64,000 nt of DNA from Rhizobium sp. 007 (GTDB lineage: Bacteria > Pseudomonadota > Alphaproteobacteria > Rhizobiales > Rhizobiaceae): contig NZ_CP064187.1 of assembly GCF_015353075.1 (NCBI RefSeq), positions 2,666,001 to 2,730,000 on the forward strand, given 5' to 3'. The notes beneath the pieces were generated by a model, which was given only the letters and a program-made list of their open reading frames with translations, ran no database searches and was not told the DNA's origin. The translations under genes were made by a program, and so were the position numbers. Numbering within the stretch: the first letter of the stretch is position 1; each line of letters opens with the position of its first letter. Shown here in pieces: positions 46,908-56,834 of this stretch.

Positions 46908-47375
46908 TCAGCCTGCCGCGAAAACCGGCGACGTCTCGTGGTCTCCATCGCTAAGCTTGCCGCCCTTCGCGACGAATTGCTCGAGCGTCATGTTGTCGAG
47001 GATATCGGCGATCGCATCGCGCACTTCGGTCATCGAGCGGCGCACATGACAGGTTTCCGGATCCGAACAGTCGTCGCAGGCTTCATAAGCGGTGCGGCTT
47101 GCGCAGCGAATGGGAGCGAGCGGCCCGTCAAGCGTGCGGATGACATGGCCGATGCGGATTTCCGACGCTGGCCGCGACAGCGAATAGCCGCCGCCCGGCC
47201 CCTTCTTGGAGCGAAGAATGCCGACATTGCGCAGCTCCAGAAGGATCGTATCGAGGAACTTTTTCGGGATATTGTTGCGTGCGGCGACATCGTTGATGAA
47301 GGCGGTTTCTCCCGGCGCCAGACGCGCCAGATCAACCAGTGCCTTCAATCCGTATTTTCCCTTTTTGGTCAGCAT
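46908..47375 (-). CDS. Rrf2-family transcriptional regulator
   Basis: A 155-residue Rrf2 protein: winged helix with YGLKALVDLARL, IPKKFLDTILLELRNVGIL and the wing SKKGPGGGYSLSRP. Four Cys lie in RCASRTAYEACDDCSDPETC (about residues 90-109), placed like the Fe-S ligands of IscR or RirA but in a different spacing. It is not RirA by sequence. It may sense iron-sulfur or sulfur status. The neighbour is the SfnB-like gene. Confidence 0.88.
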   Translation of the reverse strand: MLTKKGKYGLKALVDLARLAPGETAFINDVAARNNIPKKFLDTILLELRNVGILRSKKGPGGGYSLSRPASEIRIGHVIRTLDGPLAPIRCASRTAYEACDDCSDPETCHVRRSMTEVRDAIADILDNMTLEQFVAKGGKLSDGDHETSPVFAAG

Positions 47376-47694
47376 TTTCGATCATCCCGCAGATGCGCCG
47401 CTGCTTTCTTTTATCCATGCAAATAGCGCCGAAAGCATGAACGCACAATAAATAGCTATTATTTATATAGGTTAAGTTCAACTTTATGGCTCTCCCCAAA
47501 AATCATGATCTTGCCTTAAGATTTTCGGCGGAATAATCGGCAGATCGCGAGAACGGTCACGCCGGGCTCTCCGAACGATTTCAACCACAATGGATGCAAC
47601 CGATGCCGCTTTTACTCAAGGCGTGGCTATGCTATATGTCCAATTGACAGATATCCTACAAGTGGATATGTCTATCATTATTCTGAACTCATGC
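47376..47694. promoter_or_regulatory. Rrf2/GntR divergent spacer with two operator-like repeats
   Basis: About 320 bases without a convincing gene, AT-rich in the middle. ATAAATA-GCTAT-TATTTAT (47448-47466) is a perfect 7-bp inverted repeat about 73 bases upstream of rrf2. ATATCC-TACAAGT-GGATAT (47651-47669) is a perfect 6-bp repeat 26 bases before the chosen gntR start. Each is suited to be the autoregulatory operator of the gene it faces. Confidence 0.5.
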
Positions 47695-48441
47695 ATGGAC
47701 GAAAACGGCATGACGCTTAAGACGATGAAGCCTCTGACGCGGGCGCCTTTGCTGCACGTTTCGGTGCAAGAGAGCCTTCGCGCCTATATCGCCGACAACG
47801 GCCTTGCTCCCGGAACTTTGCTACCGGCCGAGGGAGAGCTTGCAAGCCAACTCGGCGTCAGCCGCAATTCGTTACGCGAGGGCATCAAGGCACTGGAGTC
47901 GCTTGGCGTTCTGGAATCGCGGCGCGGTGTCGGCATCTTCGTCAAGGCCTTCTCCTTCGAGCCGCTGCTCGACAATCTGGCTTACGGCCTCGGCGGCGCG
48001 CTTCGCCAGATCGAGGAAGTCCTCGAGATCCGCCGCACGCTCGAAGTCGGCCTCATCGGCAAGACGCTGGAGATGATCAGCGATGAGGATATCGCCGAGC
48101 TGCGTGCCACGGCAAACAGGATGCGCCTCCATGCCGAGCGCGGCGAATCCTTCGCCGAAGACGACCAGCTTTTCCACCGCCTGCTTTTCCGCTGCCAGAA
48201 CAACGAGACGCTCGTACGGCTGATCGATGTTTTCTGGCTGGCTTTTTACAAGGCGTCCGACTTCGTCAATCTCGACAATGTCGATCCCATGGCCACCTGG
48301 AGGGACCACGAGGCGATCGTCGATGCAGTGGAAGCGAAGAACCTGGAGGAAGCGCGCATACGCCTGGATCGCCATTATGCCGGCATCTCCCGGGTGATCG
48401 CAAATAACAAGACAAGTTCAAATGTGGGAGGAACACAATGA
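47695..48441 (+). CDS. GntR/FadR-family regulator
   Basis: A 248-residue FCD-type GntR regulator. The N-terminal winged helix includes LLPAEGELASQLGVSRNSLREGIKALESLG, and an all-helical ligand-binding domain follows (EVLEIRRTLEVGLIG, DQLFHRLLFRC, DHEAIVDAVEAKN). Such proteins bind carboxylate effectors with a metal. The start is uncertain: ATGs at 47695, 47710 and 47725 all have poor SDs. Its stop overlaps the ATG of the ABC binding-protein gene, so it leads that operon and probably controls it. Confidence 0.88.
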   Translation: MDENGMTLKTMKPLTRAPLLHVSVQESLRAYIADNGLAPGTLLPAEGELASQLGVSRNSLREGIKALESLGVLESRRGVGIFVKAFSFEPLLDNLAYGLGGALRQIEEVLEIRRTLEVGLIGKTLEMISDEDIAELRATANRMRLHAERGESFAEDDQLFHRLLFRCQNNETLVRLIDVFWLAFYKASDFVNLDNVDPMATWRDHEAIVDAVEAKNLEEARIRLDRHYAGISRVIANNKTSSNVGGTQ

Positions 48442-50021
48442 AACGACTGTCCAGATTATCGGCCATCGCACTTACCGCGATGATGGCGACGACCGCCATT
48501 CCAGCCTTCACGACGCCGGCTGAAGCGGCAACGCTTTCCGGCGGCTTCGACGTCGGCCCCGGCGGCTTTCAAGGCAATTTCAATCCGCTGGCCGCGACCG
48601 CCGGCTTCACCTGGCTCAGCATCTATTATGAGCCGCTCGTCGCCTATGACGAGAAGCTGCAGAAGGTCGTCGGCGTGCTTGCCTCGTCTTATGAGGTCAG
48701 CGAGGACCAGAAGACCTACACCTTCAAGCTCGCGGATGCGAAGTGGCATGACGGCAAGTCCTTCACGGCGAAGGATGCGAAATTCACCATTGAACTGGCG
48801 ACGAACGCCAAGACGGGCTCGGTGCTTGCCGCGCGCCTCAAGCCGGTTTCCGCGGTCGAGGCACCCGATGACCATACGCTCGTCGTCAAGCTGAGCGCAC
48901 CGAGTGCCAGTATCCTGGATACCATGACCAAGGTGATGATGCTGCCCGAGCACGCGCTCGCCTCCACCCCCGCCGACCAGCTTGCAAAGAGCACCTGGTG
49001 GTCGACGTCCCCGATCGGTACTGGCCCGTTCAAGTTCACCAAATACGTCACCGATCAATATGTCGAGCTCGCTGCCAACATCGATTATCGCGGCGGCAAG
49101 CCGGCGCTGGAAAAGGTGATCAATCGATATTTCGCCGATCCGGCGGCAGCGATCGCCGCCCTCCGGTCCGGTGAAATCCAGTTCACCTATGTCGATTCCA
49201 ACGACGTGCCGACCTTCAAGGACGACAAGTCCTTCAAAGTCATCGAAGGCAACTCGTTCGTCGTCAACTATCTGGGCTTCAACCACGATTCGCCGATCTG
49301 GAAGGATGTGCGCGTCCGTCAGGCGGTGATGTATGCCATCGATCGCGACGCCATCATCAAGAGCCTTTACAGCGGCGCTGCGACGCCGGCCAATTGCGCC
49401 TATATCGCCGATCGGCTGGTGCCGAAGGATATCGAAGCCTACGCCTACGATCCGCAAAAGGCCAAGGAACTGCTGAAGGAAGCGGGCTGGGATCAGATCA
49501 ACGGCGCCAAGCCGATCACGCTTTTGACCTACTACACGACGCCGCTTGCGACCAACGTGCTCGCGGCAGTGCAGGCGATGCTCGCCCAGGTCGGCATCAA
49601 TGTCGTGCCGCGCGCCGTCGATGCGCCGACCTACAACAGCATCGTTCTGAAGGCAGATGCCGACATCTCGCAGTTCCAGATGGTCTATGCCGGCCTGCAA
49701 AACGGCCCGGATGCCGGCAGCATCAATCCCGGCCTCAACGAAAAGCAGATACCGCCGGCAGGCCCGAACGTCGTGCGCGCCCGCATGCCGGATCTGACCT
49801 CAGCACTCGATGCTGCCCTTGCCGAAACCGACAGCAGCAAGCGCGATGCCCGCTATCAGCAGGTCTGCAAGGTGATGAACACCGAGTTGCCCTGGGGAAC
49901 ACTTTGGGTCGCGAACCGCTACGGCGTGGTGTCGACCAAGGTCAAGGATTTCGTCTGGACGCCGGCTCCGGGCGGCGGGCCATACCAGGCCAATCCGCAG
50001 CAGTGGTCGATCGCCGAATAA
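48438..50021 (+). CDS. ABC transporter solute-binding protein (Opp/Dpp, family 5)
   Basis: A 527-residue periplasmic binding protein. It has a signal peptide (about residues 1-30, PAEA) and the family-5 blocks [42 protein letters not shown] and [16 protein letters not shown]. Family members carry peptides, nickel, opines or oligosaccharides, so the ligand is not fixed by sequence. It is translationally coupled to gntR. A strong hairpin lies between it and the permease genes. Confidence 0.93.
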   Translation: MKRLSRLSAIALTAMMATTAIPAFTTPAEAATLSGGFDVGPGGFQGNFNPLAATAGFTWLSIYYEPLVAYDEKLQKVVGVLASSYEVSEDQKTYTFKLADAKWHDGKSFTAKDAKFTIELATNAKTGSVLAARLKPVSAVEAPDDHTLVVKLSAPSASILDTMTKVMMLPEHALASTPADQLAKSTWWSTSPIGTGPFKFTKYVTDQYVELAANIDYRGGKPALEKVINRYFADPAAAIAALRSGEIQFTYVDSNDVPTFKDDKSFKVIEGNSFVVNYLGFNHDSPIWKDVRVRQAVMYAIDRDAIIKSLYSGAATPANCAYIADRLVPKDIEAYAYDPQKAKELLKEAGWDQINGAKPITLLTYYTTPLATNVLAAVQAMLAQVGINVVPRAVDAPTYNSIVLKADADISQFQMVYAGLQNGPDAGSINPGLNEKQIPPAGPNVVRARMPDLTSALDAALAETDSSKRDARYQQVCKVMNTELPWGTLWVANRYGVVSTKVKDFVWTPAPGGGPYQANPQQWSIAE

Positions 50022-50041
50022 GGCGCTCTTCTTGAACTATC

Positions 50042-50063
50042 GAGGGTGGCTTCGGCCACCCTC
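50042..50063 (+). repeat. UUCG hairpin between binding-protein and permease genes
   Basis: GAGGGTGGC-TTCG-GCCACCCTC is a perfect 9-bp stem closed by the very stable UUCG tetraloop, 20 bases past the binding-protein stop. No T-run follows. Such intra-operon hairpins protect the upstream message from 3' exonucleases, giving more binding protein than permease. Confidence 0.75.
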
Positions 50064-50079
50064 ACGGAATGGATTTCCA

Positions 50080-51039
50080 ATGCTCAGATACAGCCTCCGG
50101 CGCGTGATCATCGGGATGGGCATGCTCCTTGCCTTGAGCGCGCTGATCTTCCTGCTGCTGCGCCTTGCGCCCGGCGATCCGATCGATGCCTATATCGATC
50201 CCAACATCCCAATGTCGTCGTCTGATCTTGCTGAATTGCGCAGCCGGCTCGGGCTCGACCAGCCTTTGCCGGTTCAGTATCTCGCATGGCTGCAGCAGGC
50301 GCTGGCCGGCAATCTCGGCTATTCGATCAAGCGGCTGGACCAGCCGGTCCTTAGCCTCGTGCTTTCGCGCATCGGCCCCACGGTGCTCCTAATGGGCACC
50401 GCGCTGGTGATCTCCATCGTCGCCGGGATTGCGATCGGCGTCATCAGCGCCGTGCGCCGCAATTCCGTCGCCGACATTTCCTTTTCGGTCTTCGCACTTG
50501 CCGGCATTTCCAGCCCGGCCTTTCTGAGCGCGCTGATCGGTCTTTACATTTTTTCCGTCCGGCTGAACTGGACGCCATCGGGCGGCATGCTGACGCCGGG
50601 CGAGGAGTTCTCAGTCCTCGACCTCCTGCGGCATCTAATCCTGCCTGCAGCATTGCTCGCCATCGCCCAGGCTGCCTTGATCATGCGCTACACGCGCGCC
50701 TCGATGCTCGAAGTCCTCAACCAGGATTACGTGCGCACCGCCCGCGCCAAGGGCGTCGTCGAATTCTGGGTCATCACCAAGCATGCGCTCAGAAACGCGC
50801 TGCTGCCCGTCGTCACGCTGATCGGCTCGACCATCGGCCTTGCGATTGGCGGGGCGATCTTCATCGAAAGCGTCTTCAACTGGCCGGGCATGGGCCTGCT
50901 GCTCGTCGATGCCGTTGAGACGCGCGACTATCCCGTCATCATGGGTGCGACGCTCGTCATCGGCGCCTGCGTCATCATCGTCAATCTGCTGACCGATATC
51001 GCCTATGCGGTCATCGATCCGCGCATCAAGGTGGGCTGA
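50080..51039 (+). CDS. ABC transporter permease (DppB-type)
   Basis: A 319-residue inner-membrane permease with about six helices. It begins [23 protein letters not shown] and holds the BPD motif region [27 protein letters not shown], where EAA-type residues contact the ATPases. The ATG at 50080 is used; a start upstream would overlap the hairpin. Partner of the next permease. Confidence 0.93.
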   Translation: MLRYSLRRVIIGMGMLLALSALIFLLLRLAPGDPIDAYIDPNIPMSSSDLAELRSRLGLDQPLPVQYLAWLQQALAGNLGYSIKRLDQPVLSLVLSRIGPTVLLMGTALVISIVAGIAIGVISAVRRNSVADISFSVFALAGISSPAFLSALIGLYIFSVRLNWTPSGGMLTPGEEFSVLDLLRHLILPAALLAIAQAALIMRYTRASMLEVLNQDYVRTARAKGVVEFWVITKHALRNALLPVVTLIGSTIGLAIGGAIFIESVFNWPGMGLLLVDAVETRDYPVIMGATLVIGACVIIVNLLTDIAYAVIDPRIKVG

Positions 51040-51042
51040 GTG

Positions 51043-51918
51043 ATGCTGGCCCGCACCGCAACCCACAGACCCGGCCCTCTCGCCCGCGCCTTTGACCGCT
51101 TCCTTCTCAACCGGGCAGCCGTCTTCGGGTTATGCGTCGCGATCCCGATGCTGGCGATCATCCTCTCCTATCCGCTCTGGTGGCGTTTCCTGCCGAACGA
51201 CATCGATCTCCTGGCGATGAACAGCGGCCCGACCGCGACGCATTGGTTCGGCACGGACGGCGTTGGCCGAGACGTCTTTGCCCGGGTTCTGGAGGGCGGC
51301 CGCATCTCGCTTCTGGTCGCCGTCGCCTCGACTGCGATCTCTGCGATGATCGGTTTCCTCTTCGGCGCCGTCTCCGCCCTGGCCGGCCGTTGGGCTGATG
51401 CGCTTTCGATGCGCTTCGTCGACCTGGTAATGACGCTGCCGCCCGTCATCTTCCTGCTCGTGCTCGCCTCGATTGCCGGTACCGGCATCTGGCCGACGGT
51501 GATGGTGATCTCGCTGCTCTCCTGGCCGCTGCTTGCCCGCATGATCCGCTCGCGACTGCTGGAACTGCGCGAACGCGATTTCGTCCTGGCGGCGCGCGGC
51601 ATGGGTGCCGGCCTGCCACACCTGCTCTTCCGTCATGGCCTGCCGAATTCGATCGATATCCTGATGGTCTATGCGACGCTGCAGATCGCCAATGCCATTC
51701 TTCTCGAGGCCGGCCTCTCCTTCCTCGGGCTCGGCATTGCGCCGCCGGCTGCAAGCTGGGGCAACATGTTGAATGCCGCCCGCTCCACCGCAGTTCTCGA
51801 ACAATATCCATGGCAATGGCTCTTCCCCGGTGGGGCGCTGGTCCTTGCCGTGCTTGCGATCAATTTCATTGGCGATGGCCTGAGGGACGCCTTCGATCCT
51901 CGCGCCGAATTAAACTGA
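51043..51918 (+). CDS. ABC transporter permease (DppC-type)
   Basis: A 291-residue permease. [24 protein letters not shown] is the DppC signature and [24 protein letters not shown] the ATPase-contact loop. The start is the ATG at 51043, or a GTG three bases earlier, right after the DppB stop. Both permeases form the membrane channel for the binding protein at 48438. Confidence 0.93.
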   Translation: MLARTATHRPGPLARAFDRFLLNRAAVFGLCVAIPMLAIILSYPLWWRFLPNDIDLLAMNSGPTATHWFGTDGVGRDVFARVLEGGRISLLVAVASTAISAMIGFLFGAVSALAGRWADALSMRFVDLVMTLPPVIFLLVLASIAGTGIWPTVMVISLLSWPLLARMIRSRLLELRERDFVLAARGMGAGLPHLLFRHGLPNSIDILMVYATLQIANAILLEAGLSFLGLGIAPPAASWGNMLNAARSTAVLEQYPWQWLFPGGALVLAVLAINFIGDGLRDAFDPRAELN

Positions 51919-51937
51919 CAATCGAAAGAAAGCGAAA

Positions 51938-52855
51938 ATGAGCAAATTCAAGGGTGTGGTTCCTCCTGTCGTAACGCCGCTGAACCCGGATTTCACCGTC
52001 GACTATCCCTCCTATACGCGCGTTCTGGAGCACCTGATCGGCGCCGGCTGCCACGGGGTCTTCGTGCTCGGTTCGACGAGCGAGGTGGTCTTTTACGACG
52101 ACAAGACGCGGCGCGAGATCATCGAACATTCGGCGAAGGTGGTAAACGGCCGCGTGCCGCTCATCGTCGGCACCATCGATCCGACGACCGATCGGGTCAT
52201 TTCGCATGCGAAGATCGCAAAGGCAGCGGGCGCCGACGCCGTTGTCGTAACAGCGCCCTTCTACACCGTTACCAGCCAGTCCGAGATCCTCGACCACTTC
52301 CGCTATATCCGCGACGCCGTCGATGTGCCGCTCATCGCCTATGACATTCCCGTCTGCGTCAACGTCAAGCTGCAACGCCAAACGACGGTGACGCTCGCCA
52401 AGGAAGGCACGATCATCGGCTTGAAGGATTCAAGCGGCGACGACGGCAATTTCCGCTATGCGCTTCTGGATCTCGCCGCGCACAAGGACATTTTCCTGAT
52501 GACAGGCTCGGAAATCGTTGTTGATACCGCGCTGCTGATGGGGGCCCACGGCGTCGTTCCCGGCATCGCCAATGTCGACCCGCACGGTTATGTCCGCCTT
52601 TGGGATGCGGCGCAGCGTGGCGACTGGGCTCTCGCGAAGAAGGAGCAGGAACGTCTTTGCCGGCTCTTCGAAATCGTCTGGATCGCGCAGGGCCGTGTCA
52701 GCGGCGGCGCCTCGGGCATCGGCGCCTTCAAGACCGCCATGAAGCGGCTTGGCATCATCGACACTGCCTTCATGCCGCGTCCGCGTGCTCCCCTTAACGA
52801 AGCCGAGACCGCCAAGATCGACGAGATCCTGCGCGCGACCGAGCTGCTTGGCTGA
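51938..52855 (+). CDS. DapA-superfamily aldolase/dehydratase 1
   Basis: A 305-residue TIM-barrel of the dihydrodipicolinate synthase/N-acetylneuraminate lyase superfamily. The Schiff-base Lys is in [10 protein letters not shown] and the catalytic Tyr in [18 protein letters not shown] replaces the usual GTTGE block that binds the keto-acid carboxylate. It is inside an ABC-transporter operon, so it is probably catabolic, cleaving or dehydrating a 2-keto (deoxy) acid, and not lysine-biosynthetic DapA. AAAGAAAGCG precedes the ATG. Substrate unknown. Confidence 0.88.
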   Translation: MSKFKGVVPPVVTPLNPDFTVDYPSYTRVLEHLIGAGCHGVFVLGSTSEVVFYDDKTRREIIEHSAKVVNGRVPLIVGTIDPTTDRVISHAKIAKAAGADAVVVTAPFYTVTSQSEILDHFRYIRDAVDVPLIAYDIPVCVNVKLQRQTTVTLAKEGTIIGLKDSSGDDGNFRYALLDLAAHKDIFLMTGSEIVVDTALLMGAHGVVPGIANVDPHGYVRLWDAAQRGDWALAKKEQERLCRLFEIVWIAQGRVSGGASGIGAFKTAMKRLGIIDTAFMPRPRAPLNEAETAKIDEILRATELLG

Positions 52856-53880
52856 TGATCGCCATGCAACAGACCGCCGATCCCATTCTCGACATTCGCG
52901 GACTGCGGACGATCTTTCGCATCCGCGGCGGCGAGGTGACGGCGGTCAACGGCATCGACCTGACCGTCGCCGCCGGCGAGACGCTGGCACTCGTCGGCGA
53001 ATCCGGCTCGGGCAAGTCGGTAACGAGCCTTTCGGTCATGCGGCTACTGACCCGCAATATCGGCGCGATCGCCGCCGGCAGCATTCGCTTGAAGCGGAAG
53101 ACCGGCGCCGTCGCCGACCTCGTCCTGCTTGACGAGCACGACATGCGAAAAGTCCGCGGCGACGATATCGGCATGGTGTTTCAGGAGCCGATGTCGAGCC
53201 TCAATCCCGTCTTCACCATCGGCGACCAGATATCGGAGCCGATCCGCATTCATCGCGGGGCGGATCGGAAGGCCGCGATGAATGCGGCCATCGCCCTGCT
53301 CGAAAGCGTTGGCATTCCGGATGCGAAGCGCCGTGCCGGCCAATATCCGCATGAACTTTCCGGCGGCATGCGCCAGCGCGCGACGATCGCCATGGCGCTC
53401 GCCTGCGATCCGGTGCTGCTGATTGCCGACGAGCCGACGACGGCGCTCGACGTAACGATCCAGGCACAGATCCTCGACCTTCTCTTGAAGCTGCAGCGCG
53501 AGCGCGGCATGGCGATGCTCTTCGTCACCCACAATCTCGGCGTCGTCGCGGAAATCGCCCACCGCGTCGCGGTCATGTATGCCGGGCGGATCGTCGAGCA
53601 GGGGCCGGTCGGCGAGGTTTTCCGCCATCCGAAGCACCCCTATACGATCGGCCTGCTCGCCTCGATGCCGCGGCTCGGCGACGCAACCCGCATGAAGCTC
53701 GCCGGCGAAAAGCTCGCCGCCATTCCCGGCATGGTGCCGAGCCTGATGAAAATGCCGCCGGGCTGCGCTTTCTCGCCTCGATGCAAGTTCGCCATAGACG
53801 CGTGCCGCGCGGCTGTCCCGCCGCTCGAAGACGTCAATCCGCAGCATCGAAGCCGCTGCATCCGCTGGCGGGAGATTTAG
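52855..53880 (+). CDS. ABC transporter ATPase (OppD/DppD-type)
   Basis: A 341-residue ATPase. Walker A GESGSGKS is at residues 48-55, signature [15 protein letters not shown], Walker [14 protein letters not shown] and switch His in VTHNLG. It has the Cys-bearing C-terminal extension of oligopeptide ATPases ([15 protein letters not shown]). The ATG overlaps the DapA-like stop by one base. It energises the permeases with the next ATPase. Confidence 0.94.
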   Translation: MIAMQQTADPILDIRGLRTIFRIRGGEVTAVNGIDLTVAAGETLALVGESGSGKSVTSLSVMRLLTRNIGAIAAGSIRLKRKTGAVADLVLLDEHDMRKVRGDDIGMVFQEPMSSLNPVFTIGDQISEPIRIHRGADRKAAMNAAIALLESVGIPDAKRRAGQYPHELSGGMRQRATIAMALACDPVLLIADEPTTALDVTIQAQILDLLLKLQRERGMAMLFVTHNLGVVAEIAHRVAVMYAGRIVEQGPVGEVFRHPKHPYTIGLLASMPRLGDATRMKLAGEKLAAIPGMVPSLMKMPPGCAFSPRCKFAIDACRAAVPPLEDVNPQHRSRCIRWREI

Positions 53881-54834
53881 ATGAACGAGCCTTTGCTTTC
53901 CGTTCGCGGTCTCGCGAAACATTATACGTCGCGCGGCACGAAACTTACGATCCTGCAGGATATCTCCTTCGATATCGGCAAGGGCGAGGTCGTCGGCCTC
54001 GTCGGCGAATCCGGCAGCGGCAAGACGACGATCGGCCGCTCGGTGCTACGGCTGGTCGAGCCCTCTTCCGGAAGCGTGCGCTTTGACGGAACCGAACTCA
54101 CCGAGCTGTCCGCCTCCGCCATGCGGCGCGCGCGGCCGCGCATGCAGTATATTTTCCAGGACCCCTATGCCAGCCTCTCGCCGCGCATGACGATCGGCGA
54201 AATCCTGACGGAGGGGCTGAAGATCCAGGGCATCGGAAAGCGCGAGGAAAGGCTCGACCGGGCGCGGTCCGCCCTCGAAAAGGTCGATCTTCCGGCCGAC
54301 GCACTCAATCGCTATGCGCATGAATTTTCCGGTGGACAGCGCCAACGCATCGGTATTGCCCGCGCCTTGACGCTGTCGCCGGAATTCATCGTTGCCGACG
54401 AGCCCGTTTCGGCGCTCGACGTCTCCATCCAGGCGCAGGTCATCAACCTGCTGCGCGATCTGCAGCAGCGCCTTGGCCTCACCATGCTGTTCATTTCGCA
54501 TGACCTGGCGGTGGTCGAATATATCTGCGACCGCGTGATCGTGCTCTATCTCGGGCGGATCATGGAGATCGCAACGAGCGCCGATCTCTATGCCAGGCCG
54601 CAGCATCCCTATACCCGCGCCCTACTCTCGGCGATCCCCTCGCCTGACCCGGATGCCCGGCGTAACCGGCAGATATTGAAGGGCGACATTCCAAGCCCCG
54701 CCAACCCGCCAAGCGGCTGCGTCTTCCGGACGCGCTGTCCAAAGGCGCTGGATGCCTGCGCCCGGACCGTGCCGGAACTGCGCGAAGTGGCCCCTGGGCA
54801 TTTCAAGGCCTGCATTCGAGACGACCTGGATTGA
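53881..54834 (+). CDS. ABC transporter ATPase (OppF/DppF-type)
   Basis: A 317-residue ATPase. Walker A GESGSGKT is at residues 42-49, signature FSGGQRQRIGIARAL, Walker B FIVADEPVSALDV and ISHDLAVVE. The C-terminal GCVFRTRCPKALDAC matches the Opp extension. It starts directly after the OppD stop and pairs with it as a heterodimer. Confidence 0.94.
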   Translation: MNEPLLSVRGLAKHYTSRGTKLTILQDISFDIGKGEVVGLVGESGSGKTTIGRSVLRLVEPSSGSVRFDGTELTELSASAMRRARPRMQYIFQDPYASLSPRMTIGEILTEGLKIQGIGKREERLDRARSALEKVDLPADALNRYAHEFSGGQRQRIGIARALTLSPEFIVADEPVSALDVSIQAQVINLLRDLQQRLGLTMLFISHDLAVVEYICDRVIVLYLGRIMEIATSADLYARPQHPYTRALLSAIPSPDPDARRNRQILKGDIPSPANPPSGCVFRTRCPKALDACARTVPELREVAPGHFKACIRDDLD

Positions 54835-54853
54835 TCGGCAAAAGGAGCATTCG

Positions 54854-55792
54854 GTGACAGAAAAAAGGCGGCATCCGATCGGCGGGAACTGGGCAAGCCT
54901 TCTTTTGCCGATCAATCCAGACGACAGCATCAATTTCGATAAGCTCGGCGAGGAAATCGATATTCTGATCGCAGCCCGCGTCGACGGCATTTATTCGAAC
55001 GGCACGGCAGGCGAATTCCACAACCAGACCGAAGCGGAATTCGACCGCATCCAGTCCATGCTGGCAAAGCGTTGCACGAAAGCCGGAATGCCCTTCGTCA
55101 TCGGCGCATGCCAGCCGGATGCGATGATCCAGCTGGACCGCGTCCGGCGTGCAGCCTCGTTCAGGCCGCTTGCCATTCAGGTGATCCTGCCGGACTGGTG
55201 GCCGCTCAACGATCTCGAAGCTGCCGATTTCCTGGCGAGGGCATCTAAGGTCGCCGATGGGATTGCGCTGATCCTCTACAATCCGCCGCATGCCAAACGC
55301 GTTCTAACGCCCAGAGAGCTCGCAAATATCTGCATCCCCTGCCCTGATATCGTCGGGATCAAGCTTTCCGATGGCGGCGCGGACTGGTATGGCGAAGCGC
55401 GGAAACACCTCCAGGAATTCTCGCTCTTCGTACCCGGCCATCATCTGGCGACCGGCATGAGAGAAGGCGTGGCTGCAGGCGCATTTTCCAATGTCGCCTG
55501 CCTCAGCCCGCGCGGCGCGCAGCGATGGACCGATCTGATTGAGACCAACCTCGAGGCCGCATTGGAAACGGAACGCCGGATCTGCCGATTCATGGACGAA
55601 CACATCGTCCCCTTCCGCCAGAAGGCCGGTTATTCGAATGCCGCGCTTGATAAACTGCTGAGCGCAATCGGCAATTGGGGACCTGTCGGAACACGGCTGC
55701 GGTGGCCCTACCGCGCCATCGACGAGACGGAGGCTGCGCGGCTTAGCGAGATCGCGCGCGAGGCGCTAGGCGAGCTCTTTTTTGCGCCCTAA
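54854..55792 (+). CDS. DapA-superfamily aldolase/dehydratase 2
   Basis: A 312-residue second member of the DapA superfamily, distinct from the one at 51938. Schiff-base Lys in VGIKLSDGG, Tyr in LILYNPPHAK and the block NGTAGEFHNQT replacing GTTGE. The start is a GTG at 54854 with AAGGAG 7 bases upstream; longer readings fall inside the ATPase gene. It ends the operon and its stop overlaps that of the convergent idnD gene. Probably catabolic; substrate unknown. Confidence 0.87.
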   Translation: MTEKRRHPIGGNWASLLLPINPDDSINFDKLGEEIDILIAARVDGIYSNGTAGEFHNQTEAEFDRIQSMLAKRCTKAGMPFVIGACQPDAMIQLDRVRRAASFRPLAIQVILPDWWPLNDLEAADFLARASKVADGIALILYNPPHAKRVLTPRELANICIPCPDIVGIKLSDGGADWYGEARKHLQEFSLFVPGHHLATGMREGVAAGAFSNVACLSPRGAQRWTDLIETNLEAALETERRICRFMDEHIVPFRQKAGYSNAALDKLLSAIGNWGPVGTRLRWPYRAIDETEAARLSEIAREALGELFFAP

Positions 55793-56820
55793 AACACCAG
55801 CTGCACCTTGCACGCAGCCGAGCGGTCGCCGGCCTGCTCGAAAGCCTCCAAAGCGCGTTCGAGGGGGAAGCTGTGGCTGATGATCGGACGGATGTCGATC
55901 TGCCGGCTGGCGATCAATGCCACCGCATCTTTGAATTCGCTGTGAAAGCGTTGCGAACCGTGGATATGCAGTTCCTTGCCGACCAGGGCATTGAGCGGAA
56001 TGGCTATGTCGCCGGTCACGCCCACCTGCACGATCGTGCCGCGCGGCTTGACCGACGCGATCGCAAAGCGGATTGCCGGCGCTGCGGCAGAGCATTCGAA
56101 TGCAAGGTCGAAATAGCCTTTGCCGGCTTCGTAGGGCGCGAGCGCATCCTGATCTTTTGCATTGATCGTTTTGTCCGCTCCCATTGCGCTTGCGCGCCGG
56201 AGCGCGGCGTCAGCAAGGTCGGTGACGACGATTTCCGCAGCCTGACGATAACGCGCCGCGGCAACGGCAAGGCATCCTATCGGGCCGGCGCCGGTGATCA
56301 GCACCTTTTTTCCCGCGATCTCGCCCGCGCGTGAAGCTGCATGCAGGCAGACGGCCAGCGGTTCGGCGCATGCCGCTTCGGCCGCGCTGACATCACCGGA
56401 AACAGCAACGCATTGCACCGCCGGCACGACCAGCCACTGGCGAAACATGCCTTGCTCATGGGGAAGCCGCATGGCGCTTCCCATGAAGCGCATGTCGAGG
56501 CAGTGGATCGGCTGCCCACGCTTGCAATATTCGCACGATCCGCACGGCTGGCTCGGATTGACGGCGACCAGGGTGCCCTCAGGCAGGGCCACTCCGGCGC
56601 CCGCCGTCTCGACGAAGCCCGACGCCTCGTGTCCGGGAATGATCGGCTCGCGCACGCGCACCGGCCCAAAACCGCCGTCCTGGTAGTAATGCAGGTCGGA
56701 GCCGCAGATCCCTGCAGCCGCCATGCGCAAGAGCACTTCGCCTTCGCCCGGTTCCCGCACGGAGCCTGCCTCGACCCTCAGGTCCCGCGCTCCGTAAAGC
56801 CGGGCAAATCGCGTCTGCAT
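55789..56820 (-). CDS. idnD: L-idonate 5-dehydrogenase-like zinc alcohol dehydrogenase
   Basis: A 343-residue medium-chain dehydrogenase. The catalytic zinc site is formed by CGSDLHYYQDGG and GHEASG. The structural zinc site is CGSCEYCKRGQPIHC. The NAD motif GAGPIGCLA is near residue 175. CLDMRFMGSAMRLPHEQGMF resembles IdnD, which oxidises L-idonate to 5-keto-D-gluconate. GGGGAGG precedes the ATG at 56820. It is last in the gntR-dctPQM transcript, so its substrate is likely the acid imported by that transporter. Confidence 0.85.
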   Translation of the reverse strand: MQTRFARLYGARDLRVEAGSVREPGEGEVLLRMAAAGICGSDLHYYQDGGFGPVRVREPIIPGHEASGFVETAGAGVALPEGTLVAVNPSQPCGSCEYCKRGQPIHCLDMRFMGSAMRLPHEQGMFRQWLVVPAVQCVAVSGDVSAAEAACAEPLAVCLHAASRAGEIAGKKVLITGAGPIGCLAVAAARYRQAAEIVVTDLADAALRRASAMGADKTINAKDQDALAPYEAGKGYFDLAFECSAAAPAIRFAIASVKPRGTIVQVGVTGDIAIPLNALVGKELHIHGSQRFHSEFKDAVALIASRQIDIRPIISHSFPLERALEAFEQAGDRSAACKVQLVF

Positions 56821-56834
56821 AAGCTTCCTCCCCA

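Noticed and set aside
46908..47375. RirA, the rhizobial iron regulator, as identity of the Rrf2 gene
   Set aside because: N-terminal sequence and Cys spacing differ from RirA as I recall it.
51938..52855. DapA (lysine biosynthesis) as the identity of the first DapA-like gene
   Set aside because: It is embedded in a catabolic ABC operon under GntR control and lacks the GTTGE block, so a biosynthetic role is unlikely.
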